Shown: piece after piece, positions 46,198 to 54,293 of the stretch
How the letters are laid out: every line of letters begins with the position of its first letter
How positions within the stretch are numbered: the stretch's first letter is position 1
Assembly: GCF_018531195.1 (NCBI RefSeq)
Contig: NZ_JAHDYS010000004.1
Span: 124,001-188,000, forward strand
Source: Pelotalea chapellei
Lineage (GTDB): Bacteria > Desulfobacterota > Desulfuromonadia > Geobacterales > Pseudopelobacteraceae
DNA: 64,000 nucleotides
Direction of reading: 5' to 3'
Position numbers and translations under genes: made by a program
Notes under the pieces: generated by a model
Database searches by the model: none
The model's input: the letters and a program-made list of their open reading frames with translations, nothing else
What the model was told of the DNA's origin: nothing

Positions 46198-46264
46198 TGA
46201 TGCCTCCATTCGTTAATGAGTTTGTAATTTCAGAAACGCACCCAATCTCTATCAATGCAGGGTG

Positions 46265-49138
46265 TCAGCCCTTTTTGGCGATTCTCGTCATAATCCATTC
46301 ATCCAATGAAGCTGCTTCCATTGGTTTGGAGAACAGGTAACCCTGCCCAAACTGGCACTCCAGCTCATTGATAAACTCCAGCTGGTGATTAAGCTCAACT
46401 CCCTCGGCAATTACATCCAGATTCAGACTATTAGCCAGTGAAATCACCGAACGTATGATTTCCTGGTTTTCCCCATTCTCAGTCAACTTGCTGATGAAGG
46501 AACGGTCAACCTTGAGAGCATTTATCGGCAGGCGATGCAGGTAGCTGAGAGACGAATAACCGGTGCCGAAGTCATCGATATGGATCTCAACCCCCATCTC
46601 GCGAATTCGGTTCATCGTGATAATAGCCAGTTCCACATTGTCCAGCAGCATGCTCTCGGTGATTTCAAGTGCTACACTTTGGGGAATTACACCAGTTTGC
46701 TGAAGGGCATTGGCCATCATATCCGCCAGATTTTCATGTGCAAACTGCCGTCCGGAAATATTTATGTTCATCTTCAATGGTGGCTGCGCTGGATAGCGTG
46801 TCTGCAATGATTTCAGTTCGCGGCATGCTTCAAGAATGATCCATTCACCGATGCCGGCTATCATGCCGGTCTCCTCCGCCACCGGAATAAATTCTGCCGG
46901 GAGAACCAGGCCCCGAGAAGGGTGATTCCATCGCACCAATGCTTCGAAGCCACTCAGTGCATGAGTTTTCAAATCGATAATCGGCTGATAAAAAAGAACA
47001 AATTCATTGTGAACCAAGGCTGCATGCAGATCGGATTCAAGCATTATCCTGTCAAGGATACTGGCATGCATCGTGGAATCGAAGATTTCAGTCGATGAAT
47101 CGTGACGCTTCTTTGCCTGGTACATGGCAATATCCGCATCCCGCAAAACCTGCTCCGCCCGCTCATAACCTTCCGGCCCCGGTGCAATGCCAACACTGAC
47201 AGATGCATAAACTTCATTCTCATCGATCATGAACGGCGTAGAAAGTGCTTGATGAATCCTGTCGGCAACATCGTAAGCATCTTCCAGCAGGCATATGTTC
47301 TCCAGCAGAATCGAGAATTCATCTCCACCGAGACGTGCAACCGTGTCTCCCGGCCGCAGACATTCGGTCAGTCTTTGCCCCATGGCCACCAGCAACTTGT
47401 CCCCGATCTGGTGCCCCATGCTGTCATTGACAACTTTGAACCGATCCATATCAAGAAAAAGAACCGCATACAGCATTGGACTGCTACGCCGATTCTGTGT
47501 ATCCACAACATGTTGCAGGCGATCCATGAAAAGGGCACGGTTGGGCAGCCCGGTCAGGTTGTCGTGGAAAGCGTTGTATACCAACTGCTCCGTGGCGGTT
47601 TTTCTTGAGGTAATGTCCGTCTGAGAACCGGCCATGCGACAGGCGCTTCCGGAGGTATCGCATACGGCAAGCCCGCGGCTCAGCATCCAGCGGTAGTTGC
47701 CATCCTGGTGCAAGATACGGAATTCCCCTTCATAATGTTGGTCCACTCCATTGATATGGGCAGCAATTTTGGCTTTTACCTCGGAAAGGTCGTCGGGATG
47801 AATGCGATTGAACCACTCGTCAGGAGAATTGCCGATCTCTTCTTCGTCATATCCCAACATCGACTTCCAGCGATAGGAAAAGTAGATCTTGTCATTTCTC
47901 AGATCCCAATCCCACAGTCCGTCATTGGAGCCACGGGCCGCCAGCGCATAGCGCTCTTCGCTTTCACGCAATGCCTCTTCGGATTTCTTTCGTTCGGTGA
48001 TATCCCGAGCATATTCGATGACATGCGATAGTGCCCCTGTCCGATCCAGGATCGGGTAGGTGTGGATCAAGTTCCATTTTTCGGATCCGTCCGGTGCGAT
48101 ATCCATCCGCTCTACAGTGCAGGAGGCGCCGGTTGTGAAAGTCCTCTCCACGATGCATTCTTCGCAGGCACTGGTTTGTCCATGATGTGACTCATAACAA
48201 ATTTTATCGAGTATATCCTCCAGCTTGACCTGTTTCATTTCCGCGTAGGCCTCGTTAGCCCTTATGACGCGGAACTCTTTGTCGATTATGCAGAAAGGGT
48301 CACGAATACTGTCGAATATGTTGCTGAGGAAGGATTCAGATTTTACCAGCTCCGATTCTGTCCGCTTGCGTTCTCTGATCTCTTTTTCAAGCTTGGTGTA
48401 GTTATTTTTAAGCGTGGTGATCATCGCATTGAAATGTGAAGCCAGCTCGCCAAATTCGGTACGGTCAGTGTAATCGATCAGGTGGTCCATATCTCCTGTC
48501 GACACCACCCGGGTAGCATTGACCAATACATCAATAGGCCTGGTAATGGCTTTGGTCAGACGTGCAGCGACAAATATCGAGAGGATGACTGCAAACAGCA
48601 TCGTTGAAATGAAGATCAGTGATACCCGTTTCACTTCGCTCATCACCTTGGTGGTGAGAGTGTTCAGCTTCGAACTGGCATGAACCGACATATCCTCCGT
48701 CTTGAGCAGAAGTGTGTTGCCGATGCCAGCTGCTTCAAACTTCAGTTTGTCGATATGCTCAAAATTAGCGGAAGCGGTAATGTAGTAACTTAAAGAGTTC
48801 TGATAGTCATCAATCAGCGACTGAACCTCTTCTATCTGGCGGGTAACTTCGGGGGTGTGATGACAGGAACTGCATTTTTCGGCAGCTTGTTCGAGCAAGG
48901 CTACATTGTCTGCTATGGAGTCAAGCTTTCTGCCGGCAGTAGTATGGACGGTGTAAAGATCGGACTGGACAGTCTGAATCGACATAATCAGACGATGTCT
49001 GAGACCTTCAATCTGGTGGAGTTGGATCAGCCTGCTGAGCATGGAAGTAACGTTTCCGGCGTACATCGTGGCAAAACACGCGCCCATAATAATCAGCAGG
49101 AAAACAGTCAGAAAGGACAGAATTATTTTCCGTCTCAT
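46265..49138 (-). CDS. c-di-GMP turnover protein: periplasmic CxxCH sensor-HAMP-PAS-PAS-GGDEF-EAL
   Basis: This 957-residue membrane protein has TM1 (residues 5-27), a helical periplasmic domain with the c-type heme motif CSSCH at 89-93, TM2 (about 171-193), HAMP (194-246), PAS-1 (about 265-385), PAS-2 (about 390-512), GGDEF (about 515-685) and EAL (about 695-945). The GGDEF signature is intact at 604-608, with an inhibitory RxxD site (RPGD) at 595-598, and EAL is intact at 732-734. It may therefore both make and degrade c-di-GMP. PAS-1 also carries clustered cysteines (CYESHHG, ACEEC). A heme-bound periplasmic sensor would report redox state or a gas ligand. Confidence 0.88.
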   Translation of the reverse strand: MRRKIILSFLTVFLLIIMGACFATMYAGNVTSMLSRLIQLHQIEGLRHRLIMSIQTVQSDLYTVHTTAGRKLDSIADNVALLEQAAEKCSSCHHTPEVTRQIEEVQSLIDDYQNSLSYYITASANFEHIDKLKFEAAGIGNTLLLKTEDMSVHASSKLNTLTTKVMSEVKRVSLIFISTMLFAVILSIFVAARLTKAITRPIDVLVNATRVVSTGDMDHLIDYTDRTEFGELASHFNAMITTLKNNYTKLEKEIRERKRTESELVKSESFLSNIFDSIRDPFCIIDKEFRVIRANEAYAEMKQVKLEDILDKICYESHHGQTSACEECIVERTFTTGASCTVERMDIAPDGSEKWNLIHTYPILDRTGALSHVIEYARDITERKKSEEALRESEERYALAARGSNDGLWDWDLRNDKIYFSYRWKSMLGYDEEEIGNSPDEWFNRIHPDDLSEVKAKIAAHINGVDQHYEGEFRILHQDGNYRWMLSRGLAVCDTSGSACRMAGSQTDITSRKTATEQLVYNAFHDNLTGLPNRALFMDRLQHVVDTQNRRSSPMLYAVLFLDMDRFKVVNDSMGHQIGDKLLVAMGQRLTECLRPGDTVARLGGDEFSILLENICLLEDAYDVADRIHQALSTPFMIDENEVYASVSVGIAPGPEGYERAEQVLRDADIAMYQAKKRHDSSTEIFDSTMHASILDRIMLESDLHAALVHNEFVLFYQPIIDLKTHALSGFEALVRWNHPSRGLVLPAEFIPVAEETGMIAGIGEWIILEACRELKSLQTRYPAQPPLKMNINISGRQFAHENLADMMANALQQTGVIPQSVALEITESMLLDNVELAIITMNRIREMGVEIHIDDFGTGYSSLSYLHRLPINALKVDRSFISKLTENGENQEIIRSVISLANSLNLDVIAEGVELNHQLEFINELECQFGQGYLFSKPMEAASLDEWIMTRIAKKG

Positions 49139-49203
49139 AGCAAGGCCACCCTTTCACCAAATCACATTAAAAACACAACGCTTTCCATCCAACTCTGTCA
49201 GCC

Positions 49204-50103
49204 TTATTTGTTGCTGTTATCATATGTTTTTATGTCAATACCTGCTTTTGCAGCCATCTCGAAAACCGGCTTGTAATCTTTGGTGGTAGTCTCAATAAAT
49301 TTTATTGCGCCAAACTGCTTCAGGACTTGTCTGCCCTCAGGCTCCTCATGCAGACGGAGCAGCACTGCCTTCAGTTTCTTCTTGAGCCCTTCATCGAGAT
49401 CTTTCCTGACGCAGAGGCCATTTGACGGTACCCAGGCCGATCTGGCCAGAATCGTCAGTTCGCTGTCCACTCGGGGATCACTTTTTCTCATCCCCTCATA
49501 GATACTGTGCTTTGCTGCCCCCACCTCAGCCTTCCGGTTCAGTACCGCGCTGACAGCCGCGTCGTGGCTTCCTGAGAAAAACGTAGTACTGAAAAAATGA
49601 GTCGTGTCGGAAATACCGTTATCCCTCAAATATGCCAACGGGAAAAGGTATCCGGCAGATGTCGTCTTGTCGACATAGACCATTTTTCTGTTTTTCATAT
49701 TCTGAATACCGTTAATTCCGCTGTCTTTTCGGACGAATAGGTAGCCTTGATAGGTAGAGGAACCATCGAGATTCATCGGCCGCGCAAGCGGAACAACGCC
49801 CAATTTACGAATTGCCAGGGCTCCTGTAAAAGACCCGAAAAACGCACCATCCATTTTTTCAGAGGCAAAAGAGTTGATGATGTTGCCGTATCTGCTCAGG
49901 ATTGTGAACTCAATCCTGGTGCCGGTCTTTTTGGAGAGATATTCGCCGAGCAGTTGGAAGCGCTGTTTCTGCTTGAAAACATTCATCTCAGGCACGATAC
50001 CGATCAGAAGTTTTTGCTGGCTTGGTTGTGCGAAAGAAGGGTGAGCTATGGAAAGAACAAAAGCGAGGAGACAGAAGAGCACAATGCTCGGAAGTGTTCT
50101 CAT
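49204..50103 (-). CDS. PhnD-like periplasmic substrate-binding protein, orphan
   Basis: This 299-residue protein has a signal peptide (residues 1-25, cleaved after SFA) and the phosphate/phosphite/phosphonate-binding PhnD fold, with GIVPEMN near the N-terminus, DGAFFGSFTGALAIRKL, and YQGYLFVRKDSG in the hinge region. No ABC permease or ATPase is adjacent. It lies 65 bp upstream of the GGDEF-EAL gene on the same strand, so it probably acts as a periplasmic ligand sensor for that protein rather than as an importer part. The ligand is unknown. Confidence 0.82.
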   Translation of the reverse strand: MRTLPSIVLFCLLAFVLSIAHPSFAQPSQQKLLIGIVPEMNVFKQKQRFQLLGEYLSKKTGTRIEFTILSRYGNIINSFASEKMDGAFFGSFTGALAIRKLGVVPLARPMNLDGSSTYQGYLFVRKDSGINGIQNMKNRKMVYVDKTTSAGYLFPLAYLRDNGISDTTHFFSTTFFSGSHDAAVSAVLNRKAEVGAAKHSIYEGMRKSDPRVDSELTILARSAWVPSNGLCVRKDLDEGLKKKLKAVLLRLHEEPEGRQVLKQFGAIKFIETTTKDYKPVFEMAAKAGIDIKTYDNSNK

Positions 50104-50255
50104 GAGTTATTACCTCTTTTGGAGTTTCCTGACCTTACCACACTTTAGATAAAGACCAAAAAACATTAAAGTTAGATTTTATAAATCAAAAGGGGTTGTT
50201 TTAAGGGGTTTTTTTAGCTTTGAGGGGGGAGTGGGATCTGGCAAGAAGTCATACT

Positions 50256-50288
50256 AAAAAGGGCAGGCTGATAACCCTGCCCTTTTTT
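50256..50288. terminator. Bidirectional rho-independent terminator
   Basis: AAAAAGGGCAGG and CCTGCCCTTTTT form a 12-bp stem with an 8-nt loop and T-runs on both strands. It ends the DUF900 hydrolase transcript. Confidence 0.85.
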
Positions 50289-50303
50289 AAGAAATTGAAC
50301 AAG

Positions 50304-51455
50304 TCAGACCGTCAACTCCCACAGATTCAACCACTCACCCTTTTTCTTCCTCATGCGCCTGGTATCGTCAAAGGCCAGGCTGTCGGTGCTCTGGCGGATA
50401 TCGTCATTGATATATCCGTTTAAATAGTAGCTGTGTTCGATCAGCCCTTCCCCTCTCACCACTGACGTGCAGTCGATTGTCTGGACTTTGGAGTTGAGCA
50501 GTGCCGGCCTGGCCACACCATCGGACCCCAGGCGTTCGGGATTTCCTTTCGTGTAATCCGATACATACATGGCCTTGTCCTGTCGATTGTAATAAATGGA
50601 AACAGTGCGCGCCAGTTCGGGAAGGCGCGCCAGTGGTTTGCCATCTTCAAAGCCATCTGCATCCACATCCGGAGCACACATGAAGATGTTTTCGAATATA
50701 CGTGGCAGAGCCCTGCCACCTGAATTATCGGCAATTTTAGGCAAAGCTTCCTGCAGAGCGTAATTCCCCATGGAATGACACAGCATATGGATGTCCTGCC
50801 CACACGGATTGCCGTTTCGTTTGCAGATCTCCCGCAAGTAATCACGAAGTTTCAGAACGCCCCGGGCAAATGCCTTGCCGGATGCCTCTGCTTCCGTACG
50901 ATCGGATTTGTAGGAGACAAAGGGTAGCGCCATGCCATCAGAGGGCCAGGAGAAAAGTACTACCCTCAGGCTCTGGGACTGGTCCCCAAGGGACGATGCA
51001 TTCAGCCTGATCTGCAGGGCCAGCGCCGCCCCCACCGCCTCACTCCAGGAAACGTTGAAGCCATGGATGTACACCACTACATCAGTGGTTTTATCCATGA
51101 GCTGCTTCAAGTCTTCGAACATGGCACGGGAGCCGAGTTGAACCCCTGCCTGATGATCCTGATAAACCTCCTTGTCCGGTATGACCTCCTGATAGGCATC
51201 GATGATCATGTTGCCTTTGCTGCCGGCCTGCTTCCCAAGATATTCCGAAAGCGCAATGCCATCACCGACCCCATAGTCACCCGCAGCAGCCAGATGGTTC
51301 GCAACCGTTGCTCCATCAGCCTTCAGCTTCAGCTTACCGAAACGCAGGTTCTCCACTCCATCGTCGCTGAACTTCCTGCCATATCCGTTGGGATGCCAGC
51401 GGTCCTTGCCTTCGTGACTTCTGTTTGTGGCGAAAAATAACTCATAGGTTTCCAT
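50304..51455 (-). CDS. Alpha/beta hydrolase, DUF900 family
   Basis: This 383-residue protein has the DUF900 alpha/beta-hydrolase fold. The oxyanion strand reads VVVYIHGFNVSW, the nucleophile elbow is in IHMLCHSMGNYALQ (Ser in HSMG), and a nearby Asp in CAPDVDADGF fits the triad. No signal peptide is seen. The start at 51455, after AGGAGC, is preferred; a longer frame to 51539 adds a basic stretch without a ribosome site. The substrate is unknown. It is divergent from the MarR-fragment region. Confidence 0.8.
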   Translation of the reverse strand: METYELFFATNRSHEGKDRWHPNGYGRKFSDDGVENLRFGKLKLKADGATVANHLAAAGDYGVGDGIALSEYLGKQAGSKGNMIIDAYQEVIPDKEVYQDHQAGVQLGSRAMFEDLKQLMDKTTDVVVYIHGFNVSWSEAVGAALALQIRLNASSLGDQSQSLRVVLFSWPSDGMALPFVSYKSDRTEAEASGKAFARGVLKLRDYLREICKRNGNPCGQDIHMLCHSMGNYALQEALPKIADNSGGRALPRIFENIFMCAPDVDADGFEDGKPLARLPELARTVSIYYNRQDKAMYVSDYTKGNPERLGSDGVARPALLNSKVQTIDCTSVVRGEGLIEHSYYLNGYINDDIRQSTDSLAFDDTRRMRKKKGEWLNLWELTV

Positions 51456-51651
51456 GGTCTGCTCCTGGTGGATAAGATGCCTGCTCTGGATATAAACAGG
51501 TAAAAAGAGTCTGACAGCCTTTTTTCGTCGAAAAAACATACAGGCAGTTTAAGTGACTGTAAATTAAAATTTTCAATAAATGGAACGCGATGCGCAGCGA
51601 TTGCCGGCAGACTTTATGGCTTCAAAAAAACAACTCTTTGCTTCTCCACAA

Positions 51652-51819
51652 AAACTAATAGCAACATAATAGTTAGTATGCTATCTATTATATGTGAACA
51701 TATCCAACACGAAAATTGATCGCAGTAATCTTCTCTACCATCTTGGACTCCTGACACTGTGCCGGCGCCAGGAGTTATTATTGGCTAATCGTTACAGAAT
51801 AAAGGAGTTAAAGGGATGA
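51652..51819 (+). pseudogene. Duplicated marR promoter and truncated 5' end (41-codon remnant)
   Basis: Bases 51652-51772 align without gaps to 56406-56526, the promoter and first 26 codons of the intact marR gene. By hand count about 105 of 121 positions match. The start codon is GTG (51694) in place of ATG. After 51772 the similarity ends. The frame continues into unrelated codons and stops at TGA 51817-51819, overlapping the ATG of the SDR gene. The 41-residue product keeps NISNTKIDRSNLLYHLGLL but has no DNA-binding domain. It may be a dead remnant, a translated leader for the SDR gene, or simply a copied operator. The ATAGCA-N15-TGCTAT palindrome is conserved in both copies. Confidence 0.8.
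51658..51684 (+). promoter_or_regulatory. Candidate MarR operator, copy upstream of the SDR gene
   Basis: ATAGCA and TGCTAT lie 15 bp apart, so the half-sites are about two helical turns apart centre to centre. The arms are identical to those at 56412-56438 even though the spacer between them has diverged. This is the pattern expected if the arms are under selection. Confidence 0.5.
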
Positions 51820-52553
51820 ATCTCAAAGATAAGATCGTTTTGGTGACAGGTGCCAACGGAGGTATCGGCGAAGCTTTGGTTAAGGCGCTGATCGATAAAA
51901 GCGTCGCGAAGGTCTATGCAGCAACGCGAAGCACCGCTGCGGTTGCGAATCTGGTTCAACAGCATGAGGGCCGGGTCGTCGCGCTCAGACTGGACATCAC
52001 TGACGCATCCAGCGTTGCGGCAGCAGCGGAGCAGTGCCGGGACCTGGATCTGCTGATCAACAACGCCGGCGTCAACGGGTGTGAGAGCTTAATGGCGCCC
52101 GCCGGGATGGAAAGCGCCCGTGAGGAGATGGAGGTCAATTTTTTCGGCACCTTGGCAATGTGCCGGGCTTTTGCACCGCTGCTGGCCTCTCGTGGCGACG
52201 GGGCAATAGTGAATGTCTGCTCCATCATCGGCCTGGTCAATCTTCCGATAAATGGGACCTATTGTGCCTCCAAGGCTGCCGTCCACTCCCTGCTGCAAGG
52301 CATACGGGCCGAACTGGCTCCCCGGGGAGTCCGGGTTGTTGGGGTATATCCAGGACCTGTGGATACGAGGATGACAGTCGGCCAGGAGATGTCCAAGGCA
52401 ACACCGGAACAAGTTGCAGCCGCTATTGTCGCAGGACTGGGAAACGGCGATGAGGATATTTTTCCCGATCCCATGTCGCTTGGTGTCCATGCCGGGCTGC
52501 AAAAGGACCCCAAACGGGTCGAAAAAGAATTTGCAGCAATGATTCCGGCCTGA
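51816..52553 (+). CDS. Short-chain dehydrogenase/reductase (SDR)
   Basis: This 245-residue NAD(P)-dependent oxidoreductase of the classical SDR type has the cofactor motif TGANGGIGEA (11-20), the NNAG segment (82-85) and the catalytic Ser136, Tyr149 and Lys153 (YCASK). Asn108 completes the tetrad. It is preceded by AAGGAG inside the marR remnant and begins on the remnant's stop codon. It leads a plus-strand series with the CoA-transferase and acetate-kinase-like genes. The substrate is unknown; a short hydroxyacid or alcohol would fit the neighbours but is only inferred. Confidence 0.9.
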   Translation: MNLKDKIVLVTGANGGIGEALVKALIDKSVAKVYAATRSTAAVANLVQQHEGRVVALRLDITDASSVAAAAEQCRDLDLLINNAGVNGCESLMAPAGMESAREEMEVNFFGTLAMCRAFAPLLASRGDGAIVNVCSIIGLVNLPINGTYCASKAAVHSLLQGIRAELAPRGVRVVGVYPGPVDTRMTVGQEMSKATPEQVAAAIVAGLGNGDEDIFPDPMSLGVHAGLQKDPKRVEKEFAAMIPA

Positions 52554-52630
52554 GGGAACACTGTCATACGAAAGAGTCACCATGCTTTTAAAGCGCTGGG
52601 CAGGACAAAAAAAGATAAAGGAGTAAACAC

Positions 52631-54193
52631 GTGTCTGTACTTCATGAGAGAATCAAAAGGACCAGTCTTCACGCAAAAATCAGAAAGGTTGAAGATGTCA
52701 TCTCCATGTTTAAAAACGGGATGAATCTTGGGTGGTCGGGATTTACCCCCGCCGGTTATCCGAAAGCCGTGCCGATTGCCCTGGCGGATCATGTGGAGAA
52801 AAACAGCTTGCAGGGAAAACTGAAATTCAACCTGTTTATCGGCGCCTCCGTCGGTGTTGAAACCGAAGACCGCTGGGCCTCGCTCGACATGATCGACCGC
52901 CGCTGGCCGTACCAGACCGGCAAAAACATTCAAGCCGGCATCAATTCAGGTCGTATTCGCATGGGAGACCGGCATCTCTCCATGTTCGCCCAGGACCTGG
53001 GATACGGTTTTTATACCAAGGACAATGGCGGGCGCCTCGATATCGCCATCATCGAATGCTCCGCAATCATGGAGGACGGCAGCCTGGTTCTGACCGCCTC
53101 CTGCGGAGCAGTCCCGGAAATCGTCCAGATTGCCGACAAGATTATTATCGAACTGAACACTTCGCTCCCCAATTACGAAGGGCTGCACGATATCATCGAA
53201 CCGATCAACCCGCCCCGTCGACTACCGTACCTGATCAGCCGTGTTGACGATCGGGCCGGCTCCCCCTACGTCCGCATCGATACCGATAAGATCGTTGCTA
53301 TTGTGGAATCAACACTGCCGGACAATGGCCGTTCCTTCAGCGAATCAGACGAGACGTCCGACGCCATCGCCAACAACATCCTTGAATTTTTCCAGTTTGA
53401 AGTAAAGAACGGCCGACTGCCAAAGAATCTGCTGCCCCTGCAGTCCGGTGTCGGCTCGATTGCCAACGCGGTCATCGGCGGTTTAGCCAAAGGGCCCTTC
53501 AGCGGTCTGAATGTCTGGACCGAGGTACTGCAGGACACCATGCTCGATTTTATCGATTCAGGCAAACTCGACTTTGCCTCAACGGTCTCCCTGTCATTCT
53601 CGGTCGAAGGTTTCAAGCGCTTTTACGCAGATTGGGATAAATACAGCAAGAAGGTGATAATGCGGCCGCTCTCCATAGCCAATCATCCCGAACCAATCCG
53701 GCGTCTGGGCTGCATCGCCATGAACACCCCGGTCGAGTTCGATATCTACGCCCACGCCAATTCAACTCTGGTAGGCGGCACCCGGATGATCAACGGGATC
53801 GGCGGCTCGGGCGACTTCCTGCGCAACGCCTATCTGTCCATCATGCATACACCCTCGGCTCGGCCAACCAAAACCGACCCGACCGGTATCACCTGTGTGG
53901 TGCCGCATGTACCGCACGTTGACCATACCGAACATGACCTGGATGTGCTCGTCACCGAGCAGGGGCTGGCCGACCTGCGCGGTCTTGATCCAAAATCCCG
54001 CGCCCAGCTGATTATCGACAAGTGCGCCCATCCCGATTACAAACCGATCCTCCAGGAATACCTCGATATGGCAACCAAGGATTGTTTGGCAAGGAAGGCT
54101 GGACATGAACCGCAGCTGCTCGATCGGGTCTTCAAGATGCAGGTCAACCTGGCAAAGAATGGCACCATGAAAATCGATAATTGGGATCTGTAG
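52631..54193 (+). CDS. Acetyl-CoA hydrolase/CoA-transferase (succinyl-CoA:acetate CoA-transferase type)
   Basis: This 520-residue enzyme belongs to the class I CoA-transferase group (Cat1/AarC/Ach1). A likely catalytic Glu is E298 in VWTEVLQD, corresponding to Glu294 in AarC as I recall it. The glycine-rich loop NGIGGSGDF and the closing [12 protein letters not shown] are also present. Such enzymes move CoA between succinate and acetate or propionate. In Geobacter-type metabolism they activate acetate for the TCA cycle. GTG start at 52631 after AAGGAG. It is followed by a hairpin and then the acetate-kinase-like gene. Confidence 0.92.
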   Translation: MSVLHERIKRTSLHAKIRKVEDVISMFKNGMNLGWSGFTPAGYPKAVPIALADHVEKNSLQGKLKFNLFIGASVGVETEDRWASLDMIDRRWPYQTGKNIQAGINSGRIRMGDRHLSMFAQDLGYGFYTKDNGGRLDIAIIECSAIMEDGSLVLTASCGAVPEIVQIADKIIIELNTSLPNYEGLHDIIEPINPPRRLPYLISRVDDRAGSPYVRIDTDKIVAIVESTLPDNGRSFSESDETSDAIANNILEFFQFEVKNGRLPKNLLPLQSGVGSIANAVIGGLAKGPFSGLNVWTEVLQDTMLDFIDSGKLDFASTVSLSFSVEGFKRFYADWDKYSKKVIMRPLSIANHPEPIRRLGCIAMNTPVEFDIYAHANSTLVGGTRMINGIGGSGDFLRNAYLSIMHTPSARPTKTDPTGITCVVPHVPHVDHTEHDLDVLVTEQGLADLRGLDPKSRAQLIIDKCAHPDYKPILQEYLDMATKDCLARKAGHEPQLLDRVFKMQVNLAKNGTMKIDNWDL

Positions 54194-54205
54194 CAACCTG
54201 CACAT

Positions 54206-54251
54206 CATTCCCGCATGTCATTCCGGCTGTTTCGAGGGACATGCGGGAATG
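54206..54251 (+). repeat. Perfect 14-bp inverted repeat between CoA-transferase and acetate-kinase-like genes
   Basis: CATTCCCGCATGTC (54206-54219) and its exact complement (54238-54251) flank an 18-nt loop. No T-run follows. It resembles the 'attcccgc' interspersed hairpins of many genomes and could attenuate or stabilise the polycistronic mRNA. Confidence 0.6.
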
Positions 54252-54293
54252 CACCCCCGTTTGTTCAAGAGCTGTGGGAACGCCAAAGAGTTT

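Noticed and set aside
46198-46209. Upstream ATG of the bacteriohemerythrin gene at 46209
   Set aside because: The GGAGG ribosome site lies inside those codons, so translation most likely begins at 46197.
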